NCBI GenBank assembly: GCA_002841765.1
Contig: PHAV01000014.1
Location: forward strand, 1 to 64,000
Length of the DNA stretch: 64,000 nucleotides
Origin: Deltaproteobacteria bacterium HGW-Deltaproteobacteria-4
Lineage (GTDB): Bacteria; Desulfobacterota; Desulfuromonadia; Desulfuromonadales; UBA2197
Direction: 5' to 3'
Shown here: positions 9,811 to 18,055 of the stretch, one piece after another
Layout of the letters: each line of letters begins with the position of its first letter
Numbering within the stretch: position 1 is the stretch's first letter
Notes under the pieces: generated by a model
Told to the model about the DNA's origin: nothing
Database searches by the model: none
What the model saw: only the letters and a program-made list of their open reading frames with translations
Position numbers and translations under genes: made by a program

Positions 9811-10683
9811 CTAATCTTCGACGATCTCTATCCGTGTCGCCACATCTCTAAAAAAATCATGAGACCACAGGTCAAGAGCACGCGGATCCCTGACAAAGGG
9901 GAAGACATCCTTGAGCGCCTGATTCACATCGAGTTGATCGATGGTTTCGGTCAGCAACCCGGCGAATCTTGCGGACGTCAGTTTCTGATCGCCTGCCCAG
10001 TGCCTCGTTTGCCGCATCCGCTCTTCGAGATGAGCAAGGTGCAATCGGGGGTGATTCGCTGCATACCAGACAAGATCATACCAGTCACGCCCTTTGACAC
10101 GATTCTTCCACTTGCGAAACAGGAGTGCATGCATCTTCCCCGCAAAGAGGTCAGGGAGTGCATAGCACCGCACCGCAAACGGTATGGGGTTGAGAAGATA
10201 GCGGGTTTGGGTCGCAAAGCCCGGGGGCGGATCGGTATCGACCTCAATCTTGATCTTCAGGACTTGGCCCTCGGGTATCTGCCGGGCAAAGTTATTGCCA
10301 GCCTCAACAACCAATAGCTCGTTTTTGGTATTCGCTTTGAGAAAAGCCGACTGCACTGCCGAATCGACCGCTTTATCGATCATCTCGACTTTGACGGTGA
10401 AGCCGAAAGCGAACAATTCCTCTTCGAGCGATGCCGTATATCTTTTCAGACTGAAATTTTCGTCCGGCGTCAAGAGCGAAAAATCGAGATCCTCTGAAAA
10501 TCGATCCAGGCCGTAAAGGATTCGAAGAGCCGTCCCACCATAGAAAGCAGCATGTTCAAAGAATTTGGCGCGCCAAAGCCCAAGGAGAACCACTTCCTGC
10601 ATAATCTCCCGCAGTGCCTGCTGCGAATCGCCAACGCTCTTCAGCTCATACTTGGCCAGCATTCTGGCAATCGCCTCACTCAT
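9811..10683 (-). CDS. abiEii: AbiEii/AbiGii-type nucleotidyltransferase toxin
   Basis: The 290-residue protein has the nucleotidyltransferase core of the AbiEii family: FYGGTALRILYGLDRFSEDLDFSLL (about residues 47-71) with the GG/T and DLD metal-binding motif, then KIKIEVDTDPP, and a late GKMHALLFRKWKNRVKGRDWYDLVWY motif typical of the family. In studied systems AbiEii-type toxins nucleotidylate targets such as tRNA and cause growth arrest, including phage abortive infection. It overlaps the upstream antitoxin-like gene by 4 bases (ATGA), the usual toxin-antitoxin coupling. All family motifs are present, so it is probably intact. Confidence 0.88.
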   Translation of the reverse strand: MSEAIARMLAKYELKSVGDSQQALREIMQEVVLLGLWRAKFFEHAAFYGGTALRILYGLDRFSEDLDFSLLTPDENFSLKRYTASLEEELFAFGFTVKVEMIDKAVDSAVQSAFLKANTKNELLVVEAGNNFARQIPEGQVLKIKIEVDTDPPPGFATQTRYLLNPIPFAVRCYALPDLFAGKMHALLFRKWKNRVKGRDWYDLVWYAANHPRLHLAHLEERMRQTRHWAGDQKLTSARFAGLLTETIDQLDVNQALKDVFPFVRDPRALDLWSHDFFRDVATRIEIVED

Positions 10684-11351
10684 TCACCGCTCCCCTTATC
10701 ATCCTTGAGCCCGTGTCTCTGAATACGACTGACGAAATCTGCTAACAGTTTCACCCGACGAGATCTATAGCGCATGGCAATCTCCGTCAAGCGAAGCGGA
10801 TTCATCTTCATAAGACCATCCGCATCGATGCGAAGATTTTCGAACAGGTAACTGCGCAACTCTCTTTGCGTTGTTATCCCTCCCCCCCGGCTTGCTACCA
10901 ACATATCTGCCAAGACTTTTTCAGGGGTTCCGATAAGAAAGGAGCGCCCATCCGCAAATTCAAACCGGTCCATCCCCATGCTGAATACATCTAATGGAAT
11001 TGATTTATAAGAAAAGATGCCGACGGGTGTTGCAAAACTCCTCGCCCGCCCGCAAGTCACCGAGGTGACGGTTTCAACCCTTTCGGGGATCAACCCGTAA
11101 TAACTGAGCGCATACTCCAGAGAGATATAGGATGGACCGTAAATCAGGTTAGCGAGAAGCTCGCGACAAAAAGACTGACGGCGCTGAGATTCTCCTCGAA
11201 TATAGAGCCCCTTCTTGATCCGGATGATCAATCCTTTGGCGAGAAGACTTGAGATTTTTTGGCGCGGCTGCGAATACCCGCGGACGGCGTCCAACAACGT
11301 CTGATAGTCAAACTCTTCGCGGGGGATAGCACTGAGCAAGGGATTCTTCAA
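10680..11351 (-). CDS. abiEi: AbiEi-type antitoxin/transcriptional regulator
   Basis: A 223-residue protein upstream of the AbiEii toxin. The N-terminal 55 residues form a winged helix (SQPRQKISSLLAKGLIIRIKKGLYI) and the rest matches the AbiEi antitoxin family, including SYISLEYALSYYGLIP and GTPEKVLADML. AbiEi proteins are type IV antitoxins that do not bind the toxin and that repress their own promoter through inverted repeats. A TTG start at 11351 is preceded by AGGTG. A perfect 9-bp inverted repeat lies about 60 bases upstream. Confidence 0.85.
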   Translation of the reverse strand: MKNPLLSAIPREEFDYQTLLDAVRGYSQPRQKISSLLAKGLIIRIKKGLYIRGESQRRQSFCRELLANLIYGPSYISLEYALSYYGLIPERVETVTSVTCGRARSFATPVGIFSYKSIPLDVFSMGMDRFEFADGRSFLIGTPEKVLADMLVASRGGGITTQRELRSYLFENLRIDADGLMKMNPLRLTEIAMRYRSRRVKLLADFVSRIQRHGLKDDKGSGE

Positions 11352-11375
11352 TTTGCACCTGGGTCAATAGGTTGT

Positions 11376-11437
11376 TAGCTCTCAACTCAAACTATACAAT
11401 ATTTTCACACAGTATGTTCAAAAAAATCGAACATACT
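11376..11437 (-). promoter_or_regulatory. Candidate AbiEi operator and promoter
   Basis: AGTATGTTC (11411-11419) and GAACATACT (11429-11437) form a perfect 9-bp inverted repeat with a 9-base spacer. On the minus strand TTGAAC inside it can act as -35, with a TATAGT/TGTATA -10 at 17-19 bases. Binding by AbiEi is an inference from how the family regulates itself. Confidence 0.6.
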
Positions 11438-11529
11438 ACACATAAGTAAAGGTAAGGATCGGGAAAGGCTGAAGTTCGGGGAGCGGGAAATTCAGGGAAC
11501 AGGGATCGGTAAGGGCGGGAAATCGATTT

Positions 11530-11615
11530 TCACCGTTCACCGTTCACCGTTCACCGTTCACCGTTCACCGTTCACCGTTCACCGTTCACCGTTCACCGTT
11601 CACCGTTCACCGTTC
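11530..11615. repeat. 7-bp tandem repeat, unit TTCACCG, about 12 copies
   Basis: About twelve near-perfect head-to-tail copies of TTCACCG between the AbiE pair and the glycosyltransferase stop codon. Copy number in such arrays often varies between strains. Related sequence occurs at 139-180 and near 14407. Confidence 0.92.
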
Positions 11616-11630
11616 CCGCCTCACGGCCCC

Positions 11631-12638
11631 TCACCCATCCAGCAATTCTCGAAATCCCATCCGGTACTGGCGCAGCAGCGCCGCCATCTCGCGGCTGCTG
11701 AGACGGCGCGGGGATTGCCGGCGGCAGCTCAAAACGCGCGGCATGCCGGCGAGGGCGTCGCGGATGCCGAGGCCGAGGGCGCCTAGCAGTTCCTTCTTGC
11801 CGCCGCTTTGGCGGAATTCGTTGCCGACTCCGGCACCGCCGGCCACCAGACGGGCCTGGCACGCGTAGCGCAGCAGGGAATAGTAAGGGAGGCGGAGGAG
11901 CCAGGACCGGGGAAAATTCTTCAGCGCCACCCAGAAGTGATTGCGCTCGACCAGGTAGAGTTTAAAGGGGGAGAAGGCGCCGCCGGTGCCGGAATATTTG
12001 TGGAGGACGATGGCATCCCGGGCGAGGAGCGCACCCCAGCCGGCGCGCCGGCCGCGCAGGCCGAGGTCGGTATCTTCGCAGTAAGCAAAGAAGTGATCGT
12101 CGAAGAAGCCGGTCTCGGCGATCATCGCCCGCTTGTAAAGGGCGGCGCAGGCGGTGGGGATGAGGATCGGCTCAACCGGGGCAAGCTGCAGCGATGAAAA
12201 GCGCTGGCGGCGACCGGCACTGCGCGACATGCCGTCCGGGCAGATGCGGACACCGAGGGAATCGATGAGATCGGGATCGGCAAAGGAGCAGATCCGGCTC
12301 GCCACCATGCCGACCCCGGGGTTTTCATCCGCCACCCGCACCAGCTCGGCCAGCCACCCCGGATCGACGTGGGTGTCGTTGTTGAGGGTGACGAGATAAT
12401 CGCCTTGCGCCGCTGCCAGGGCGGCATTGTTGCCGCCGGAAAAGCCGGTGTTCCGATCGAGAGGGACGAGCGTCACCCAGGGATAGCGAGCGCGGACAAA
12501 GTCCACCGAGCCGTCGGTCGAGCCGTTGTCGACAAGGATGGTCTCAAAGTCGCGGAAGCTCTGCAGCACCAGCGAGTCGAGGCAGTCGGGAAGGTGGTGC
12601 TGGCCGTTCCAGTTGACGATAAGGATGGAAACTTTCAC
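11631..12638 (-). CDS. Family 2 glycosyltransferase, rhamnosyltransferase-like
   Basis: The 335-residue protein starts with the GT-A fold signature VSILIVNWNG, then ILVDNGSTDGS (about residues 34-44), NTGFSGGNNAAL and LNNDTHVDPGW, where NND stands in for the DxD metal motif, and the acceptor-side segment FFAYCEDTDLGLRGRRAGW. These match inverting GT2 enzymes that add rhamnose or related sugars to cell-surface polysaccharide. No signal peptide or membrane span, so it is cytosolic or membrane-associated. No other polysaccharide genes are adjacent, so the acceptor is unknown. Confidence 0.85.
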   Translation of the reverse strand: MKVSILIVNWNGQHHLPDCLDSLVLQSFRDFETILVDNGSTDGSVDFVRARYPWVTLVPLDRNTGFSGGNNAALAAAQGDYLVTLNNDTHVDPGWLAELVRVADENPGVGMVASRICSFADPDLIDSLGVRICPDGMSRSAGRRQRFSSLQLAPVEPILIPTACAALYKRAMIAETGFFDDHFFAYCEDTDLGLRGRRAGWGALLARDAIVLHKYSGTGGAFSPFKLYLVERNHFWVALKNFPRSWLLRLPYYSLLRYACQARLVAGGAGVGNEFRQSGGKKELLGALGLGIRDALAGMPRVLSCRRQSPRRLSSREMAALLRQYRMGFRELLDG

Positions 12639-12671
12639 ATGGGAACCTTATTCGGTTGCTAAGCAACAGGC

Positions 12672-12773
12672 TTCACCACCGAGGACACCGAGAGCACAGA
12701 GAAAACCCTGAAAATGATTTTGACATCACTGCTTACAGCTTTACCTCTGTGTCCTCTGTGCTCTCTGTGGTGC
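12672..12773. repeat. Dispersed inverted repeat, CCTCTGTG family
   Basis: The left arm (ttcaccaccgaggacaccga and on) and right arm (ctctgtgtcctctgtgctct and on) are imperfect inverted copies built of degenerate 7-8-base units, with a unique centre of about 40 bases. No reading frame lies inside. It occupies the gap between the radical SAM and glycosyltransferase genes. Confidence 0.7.
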
Positions 12774-12796
12774 AAGCTTTTGCGGTAATGAACTGT

Positions 12797-14203
12797 TTAA
12801 ATGCTCTTCAGAAAAGAGCGCCCCCCTCTGAGCAGCCCTCTCAGCATGCGCGGATTGCGCAGCAGCCTGCCGGCGTAATCAACGATGACCCGCGGCCGCA
12901 GGTAAAAGCGACGGGTCAGCTCCTGCTGGGCGCGGAGGAGGTCGGCGGCGGTGAGACCGTGCGGGATAAAGACGGCGTTGAGGAGGTTGAGCTTGCGCCA
13001 GTCGTCATCGAAGCTGCCGAACTCGGCGGCGCGGCGGTAAAGTTCGGTGCCGGGAAAGGGGGTGAGCATGGTGACACTGATATCGTTGAGAGGGAGTTCG
13101 AGGGCAAAATCGATGGTCTGTCGCAGGGTTTCAGCGGTCTCGCCGGGGTGGCCGACAATAAAGAAGCCCTTGGCAAGGATACCGGCCTGGCGGGTGGCAT
13201 GGATTGCCGAGCGGATCTGCTCAAGCGTCACCCCTTTGCCGATGGTGTCGAGGATGAGCTGGCTGCCGCTTTCGATGCCGAAGCTGATCTGCCAGCAGCC
13301 GGCGCGCTGCATCAGCGCCAGATTTTCGGGGGTGACGTGGTCGACGCGGCCGAGACAGGTCCAGGAGATCTTCATTCTGGCGGCGATGAGTTGGTCGCAG
13401 ATCTCATTAAGGCGCTTTTTAAAGGTGACAAAGGTGTCGTCCTCAAAACTGAATTCGCGGACGCCGTAATCCCGGTGCAGAGCCTGCATCATCGTCACCA
13501 CGTAGTCGGCGGAATGACCGTGACAGCGGGCACCGAAGACCGAGCGGTCGCAGAAGATGCAGTGGTTGGGACAACCCCGCGAGGAGACCAGGGAAGCGGC
13601 GGGGAGCTGGCGGACCTTGAAGGGGGCGGGAGCGTAGCGGCCGGGAAAGCCTTCGAGGAGATCCCAGGCCGGTAGCGGCAGTTGATCAAGATCGCGCAGG
13701 AAGGGCCGCGGCGCCGTGCTGTGCAGGGCCGCGCCATCGCGATACAGAATCCCCTCGACCGCGGCGAGCTCACCGGCGCCGGCCAGGGTGGCCAGGAGGG
13801 CGGCGAGGGTTGCCTCCCCTTCACCGAGGACGGCGATGTCGAAGGCCGGAAAGCGCTGCATCGTCTCTTGCGGTGCCGCCGAGACGTGGGGGCCGCCGAT
13901 GATGGTGCGCAAGCCCGGCAGCTGCTGCTTCGCCGCAGTGGCGAGGGCGGAGGCATGGAAGATGGAGAGGGTGGTGGAGGAGATCCCGAGGACGTCGGGG
14001 CGCGCCGCCACCACCTGCGCCAGGGTCGCCTCCAGCCCCAGATTCAAGGCCGCCGCCTCCAGCACAACCACCGCATGTCCCTGCTGCCGCGCCACCGCCG
14101 CCAGGAGGAGAATCCCCAAAGAAGGCGCTGCACTCCCGGCACCGGCAAGGTTGCCGTAGCGTTCTTCGAGAGAGATGGGGGGGGTGGTGAGGAGTATTTT
14201 CAT
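12797..14203 (-). CDS. B12-binding radical SAM protein
   Basis: A 468-residue protein with an N-terminal cobalamin-binding domain (about 1-140; the family's DxHxxG is not clearly kept) and a radical SAM core with RGCPNHCIFCDRS (about residues 212-224), whose three Cys hold the 4Fe-4S cluster, plus FSFEDDTF and GIESGSQ motifs. It belongs to the BchE/methylthiotransferase-like group that methylates or rearranges unreactive carbons in lipids, pigments, antibiotics or hopanoids. The substrate cannot be told from sequence. It is read in the same direction as the downstream glycosyltransferase but is separated by a repeat. Confidence 0.82.
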   Translation of the reverse strand: MKILLTTPPISLEERYGNLAGAGSAAPSLGILLLAAVARQQGHAVVVLEAAALNLGLEATLAQVVAARPDVLGISSTTLSIFHASALATAAKQQLPGLRTIIGGPHVSAAPQETMQRFPAFDIAVLGEGEATLAALLATLAGAGELAAVEGILYRDGAALHSTAPRPFLRDLDQLPLPAWDLLEGFPGRYAPAPFKVRQLPAASLVSSRGCPNHCIFCDRSVFGARCHGHSADYVVTMMQALHRDYGVREFSFEDDTFVTFKKRLNEICDQLIAARMKISWTCLGRVDHVTPENLALMQRAGCWQISFGIESGSQLILDTIGKGVTLEQIRSAIHATRQAGILAKGFFIVGHPGETAETLRQTIDFALELPLNDISVTMLTPFPGTELYRRAAEFGSFDDDWRKLNLLNAVFIPHGLTAADLLRAQQELTRRFYLRPRVIVDYAGRLLRNPRMLRGLLRGGRSFLKSI

Positions 14204-14290
14204 GGGTCAGTCTTTCTTTAGAATCCGTAAGCCGTAAGCCGTGATTCGGGATTCGGGATTTGTCATTTCGTGGACAAAAGCCTTTGATCT

Positions 14291-14403
14291 CATCCACGAA
14301 GGCACACGAAGGCACACGAAAAAAATCAAAACGAACCTGACATCAGGGGGTTAACACAAAAAGCTGCTAGCGTTTTTTCGTGAAACTTCGTGCTGCTTCG
14401 TGG
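14291..14403. repeat. Dispersed inverted repeat, TTCGTG family
   Basis: The left side has three degenerate ACGAAGGCAC units and the right side has TTTTTTCGTGAAACTTCGTG and CTTCGTGGAC, an imperfect inverted repeat with a unique centre. Same architecture as the element at 12672-12773 but different unit sequence. Confidence 0.68.
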
Positions 14404-14557
14404 ACAAATGCCCTTTCACCGTTCCCCGCTTCCCGGCCCTTCCCGCTTCCCGAAATTTTCACACGTTAGGGGTTTCGGGCGGGGAGTGTCAACCGAAAAT
14501 TCCCGGGATGCCGACTGCGACGGCTCCGGTTTTGTTCGCGGAGAACGTATTAACTGT

Positions 14558-14585
14558 TTGCAACGCCGCGCAGGCAGGGCATAAT
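14558..14585 (+). promoter_or_regulatory. Sigma-70-type promoter, possibly giving a leaderless mRNA
   Basis: TTGCAA (14558-14563) and CATAAT (14580-14585) are separated by 16 bases. Only six bases separate the -10 box from the ATG at 14592, so a normal start site would coincide with the start codon. Confidence 0.5.
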
Positions 14586-14591
14586 CGCGCC

Positions 14592-15446
14592 ATGACTCCA
14601 CCGCCCTTTATTTCCTTCAGCCTGAAAAACCGCCGTTTGCTCCTGCTGCTGATCGCCAGCCATCTGCTGTGGAGTGGCGGCATCTTCGCTCTCAGCTGGA
14701 GCAGCCGGGGGTTCGCCAGCGCCGGCCCCTGGTTCGGGGGGGCCTTTATCGCCCTGCAGCTCTACGCTGCGGCCCAGCTCCTGCTCCCGGCCCTCCTCCT
14801 CCACCCCGAAGAGCGGAGCCGCGGCTTTTACCTTTTCTGGGGGGTGACCCTGGGGCTGAGTATCTGGCTGCTCAACCAGTTGCCGGCCGTCGGTCTCGAA
14901 CATGAGCTGCTGACCGCGACCCGGTCGGGGCTGCTGCTGCTGGTCGCGACTGTGACCGGGGCGGCGATGGCCCGCTATATCCACCGGCTGTGGGAACTGG
15001 TGCCGATCTGCATCGTCATGACCCTGGCCGACTTTGCCAGCTGGCGTTACGGCCCGACCGCGGCCTTCACCGCCGAGATCGAAGCGTATCGCCAAACCCC
15101 GACCAGCCCGCCCCCCCTGGTCGACATGATTCTGATCAAACTTGCTGCCCCGGGCGCGGCCGGACTGGTCCCCCTCTTTGGCATCTCCGACTGGATTATG
15201 GTCGTCTTCTTCGCCATCGTTGCCCGGCGTTTCGGGATCAACGACAACCTGATCGGTGTCGCCGGGGAAGCGCTGGCGCAACAGGGCAAGATCGGCCGCT
15301 ACCTGCCGGTTTCGGTCGTCGCCCTCGGCATCGCGACGCTTCTCGCCCAGACAACCGGACGCTTTATCCCGGCGCTGCCGCTGATTGCCCTGATCATGCT
15401 TCTCTGGTACGCTGGCCGTTATCTGCGACAGCGGCGCCGGGCCTGA
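14592..15446 (+). CDS. Polytopic inner-membrane protein of unknown function
   Basis: 284 residues from the ATG at 14592. An upstream in-frame ATG at 14400 would add an improbable non-hydrophobic extension crossing repeat DNA. There are about eight hydrophobic segments (starting LLLLLIASHLLW and ending LIALIMLLWYAG), with a conserved-looking loop DFASWRYGPTAAF near the middle and a C-terminal RQRRR tail on the cytoplasmic side. No transporter or enzyme motif was recognised. No Shine-Dalgarno sequence precedes the start, which fits the leaderless promoter reading. The VF530 gene follows 45 bases downstream. Confidence 0.68.
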   Translation: MTPPPFISFSLKNRRLLLLLIASHLLWSGGIFALSWSSRGFASAGPWFGGAFIALQLYAAAQLLLPALLLHPEERSRGFYLFWGVTLGLSIWLLNQLPAVGLEHELLTATRSGLLLLVATVTGAAMARYIHRLWELVPICIVMTLADFASWRYGPTAAFTAEIEAYRQTPTSPPPLVDMILIKLAAPGAAGLVPLFGISDWIMVVFFAIVARRFGINDNLIGVAGEALAQQGKIGRYLPVSVVALGIATLLAQTTGRFIPALPLIALIMLLWYAGRYLRQRRRA

Positions 15447-15491
15447 ACGCAGGCCCTCTCTTTTCTCTCCAACCCAAGGACGAATTCCGCC

Positions 15492-15737
15492 ATGATTGAA
15501 CCATCCGCTAAAGACCCCCTGCACGGCGTGACTCTGGAGCAGATCATCAACCGTCTGGTGGCGTGTTATGGCTGGGACGGGTTGGGACACTGCATTGAAA
15601 TCGACTGCTTCAACAATCATCCGACGCTTAAATCGAGCCTCAAATTCCTGCGCAAGACCCCCTGGGCGCGCAAGAAGGTCGAGAACCTTTACCTCGACAT
15701 GGCGCTGGACGAGCGGGAAAAGAGAGAAGAGTGGTGA
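15492..15737 (+). CDS. VF530 family (DUF2132) small protein
   Basis: An 81-residue protein matching the VF530/DUF2132 family: [17 protein letters not shown] near the start, then [22 protein letters not shown]. The family has a small alpha-helical fold proposed to bind DNA; its cellular role is not settled. It ends 26 bases before a strong terminator. Confidence 0.85.
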   Translation: MIEPSAKDPLHGVTLEQIINRLVACYGWDGLGHCIEIDCFNNHPTLKSSLKFLRKTPWARKKVENLYLDMALDEREKREEW

Positions 15738-15763
15738 GGGCCGCAACGACCGGCTGAACAAGG

Positions 15764-15805
15764 AACCGCCCGGACAACAGCTGTCACCGGGCGGTTTCTA
15801 TTTCG
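15764..15805 (+). terminator. Intrinsic terminator after the VF530 gene
   Basis: A perfect 10-bp stem, AACCGCCCGG and CCGGGCGGTT, followed by TCTATTTCGTT. It separates the plus-strand VF530 gene from the convergent secretion ATPase gene and may act in both directions. Confidence 0.8.
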
Positions 15806-15824
15806 TTAACGGTGCAGGGAGGGT

Positions 15825-17762
15825 TTAGTGCGGAGCAAAGATTTTAGCGATCTTTTCCCTGCCTGCCTCAATCTGTTCAAAAGGAACGACCCGCAGCAAC
15901 TCTTCCAGGGTCGTCTCGCCGGCCTGTACCCGCCGGAAACCGTCTTCGATCATGGTTTTGCGGCTTGTTTCGACAAAGACGCTTTGCCGCAGCGACAGAT
16001 TATCCGGGCGACGGTTAAAGAGCGCCAGCTCTTCGCGCGACGGCATCCACAATTCGACGATCGGAATCCGCCCGCTGAAACCGGTATAATGACAGGCCGC
16101 ACACCCCTTGCCATGAATAAATCCCCTACCGCTGGCCAGGGGGATGCCGAATTCCGCCAGAAGTTCTACCGGCGGATCATAGCGGACCCGGCACTGTCGG
16201 CAGATTTTGCGGACTAAACGTTGCGCCATCACACAGCGCAGAGTGGCGGCCAGGAGAGTCGGATCGACCCCCATGTCGATCAGACGCGTCACGGCGCTGG
16301 TGGCGTCGTTGGTGTGCAGGGTGGAAAAGACCGTATGGCCGGTCAAGGCCGCGCGCATGGAGATGGTGGCGGTCTCGAGATCGCGAATCTCCCCGACCAT
16401 GATGTTGTCGGGATCCTGACGCAGGAAGGCGCGCAGCAGGCGGGAGAAGGTGTTGCCGATAATTTCATTGATCTCGGTCTGGGTAATGCCCTCGATCGCG
16501 TATTCGACCGGATCTTCAATCGTCAGGGTCTTGACGCCGGGAGTATTGATATGGGAAAGGACGGCATATAGGGTGGAGGATTTGCCGGAACCGGTCGGAC
16601 CGGTGACGAGAAAGATGCCGGTCGGGCGATCCAGGGCCTGATACAGCGCCGAGGCATGCTCGGGAGTAAAGCCGAGTCCCTCCAGTGTGATGGTGCCGAC
16701 CTGTTTGTCAAGAATGCGGACCACGACATCCTCGCCATATTGCGTCGGCACCGTCGAAACGCGAAAATCAACGCCGCGGACTTTCTGGCCTTTTGAGACC
16801 TTCATCTTGAAGCTGCTGTCTTGCGGGCGGCGCCGCTCGGTAATATCCATATCGCACATGACTTTGATCTTGGAGATGATCTGGCGGAAATTCGGATCGA
16901 GCAAAGCTTCGTCGGCGCCCAACTCCACCTTGCGCAGAATCCCGTCAATGCGGTAACGAACGTCCATCCCCCGCTCGGTCGATTCGAAGTGAATATCGCT
17001 GGCACCGTCCATGATCCCTTTGATGATAATGCGTTTCACCAGAAAACTGGCATCTTCACTGATAAAATCACTGACGTATTTCGATTTGCCGAGTTCATTG
17101 CTTTGGTCTTCGGACAACTCGAAACTGAACTCTTCATCAGTTGGCGTCCCCCGCAATTTGAAGACTTTTTGCTGCGCCGTGAGGATTTCACTTTCCCGGG
17201 CAATGACCGGCTCGACCCGCATCTTGCTCCAACTCTCCAGCTGAGCGATTTCGTCGCGCCGCAGCGGATAAGCCATGGCGATCGTCAGGCAATTATCCCG
17301 ACAGCGGATGGGGACGATGCGATGATGCTGGGCAAAGGAGGCATTGATGATCGTAGAGAGTTCGGCATCATAGCGGACACCGGCGAGACTGACAAACTTG
17401 AGGTCATGCTGTAGGGAAATCGCCCGCGCCAACTGTTCCTCTCCGACCAGGAGCTGCTTGACCAGCGCCTTGCCCAGGGGAATTTTTTCTGACTGACTGA
17501 TTTCGAGGGCGCTTTTCAGACGATCCGCGTTAATCAGATTCTGGGCAACGAGGATTTCGCCGAGTTTAAGACGCTTGTTATTGTGATCCAGAACATATTC
17601 CAGATCCTTGGCTTTCAAAAAACCCATCTGACACAGCAGTTGTCCAATCGGCTGGGATGGATTCGCTTCCTGTTTTTTCAATGCCGCATCGAATTGCTCG
17701 GTCGTGATCAACTTCTTTTCTATCAGCAATTCACCTAATTTTTTCACCTGCATTGGCGTCAT
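15825..17762 (-). CDS. GspE/PilB-type secretion or pilus ATPase with MshEN domains
   Basis: A 645-residue hexameric assembly ATPase. Two N-terminal MshEN repeats (KLGELLIEKKLITTEQF and KLGEILVAQNLINADRL) carry the pattern that binds c-di-GMP in MshE. The C-terminal half has Walker A GPTGSGKSS, the Asp box TLTIEDPVEY, Walker B IMVGEIRD and the His box TGHTVFSTLHTND, then a four-Cys zinc motif (CRQC and CAAC, about residues 532-570). It powers type II secretion or type IV pilus extension. It stands alone with no pilin or inner-membrane platform gene next to it. A second ATG at 17753 (MQVKK) has better ribosome-site spacing (AAGG 9 bases upstream) and may be the true start. Confidence 0.9.
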   Translation of the reverse strand: MTPMQVKKLGELLIEKKLITTEQFDAALKKQEANPSQPIGQLLCQMGFLKAKDLEYVLDHNNKRLKLGEILVAQNLINADRLKSALEISQSEKIPLGKALVKQLLVGEEQLARAISLQHDLKFVSLAGVRYDAELSTIINASFAQHHRIVPIRCRDNCLTIAMAYPLRRDEIAQLESWSKMRVEPVIARESEILTAQQKVFKLRGTPTDEEFSFELSEDQSNELGKSKYVSDFISEDASFLVKRIIIKGIMDGASDIHFESTERGMDVRYRIDGILRKVELGADEALLDPNFRQIISKIKVMCDMDITERRRPQDSSFKMKVSKGQKVRGVDFRVSTVPTQYGEDVVVRILDKQVGTITLEGLGFTPEHASALYQALDRPTGIFLVTGPTGSGKSSTLYAVLSHINTPGVKTLTIEDPVEYAIEGITQTEINEIIGNTFSRLLRAFLRQDPDNIMVGEIRDLETATISMRAALTGHTVFSTLHTNDATSAVTRLIDMGVDPTLLAATLRCVMAQRLVRKICRQCRVRYDPPVELLAEFGIPLASGRGFIHGKGCAACHYTGFSGRIPIVELWMPSREELALFNRRPDNLSLRQSVFVETSRKTMIEDGFRRVQAGETTLEELLRVVPFEQIEAGREKIAKIFAPH

Positions 17763-18055
17763 CCTTCCAATCGAACAGATTTTTTAATATAAATGAAGGG
17801 GAAAGGTAGCCGTATCCTGAGCATTCATCCGAAAATTGCTAACATATAGTTTATTACCGTCAGTCGTCAATAGTACTCTATCATTAAAGGGAACAGACTA
17901 TTCTCCCCGAACCAGACTTCTTTTCCCGACCGGACAGTTTGCAGACAGCTCCAATCACGAATTTTTTGCTCTGACCTGTTATTTCAGGGTTGTTTTGCGC
18001 GCCAGAGGGGTTAATATAAGAAAAAGTTTTAATAACTTCACCACGGGAGATCAGA

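Noticed and set aside
11530-11615. CRISPR array
   Set aside because: Unit is 7 bases with no spacers; a plain tandem repeat.
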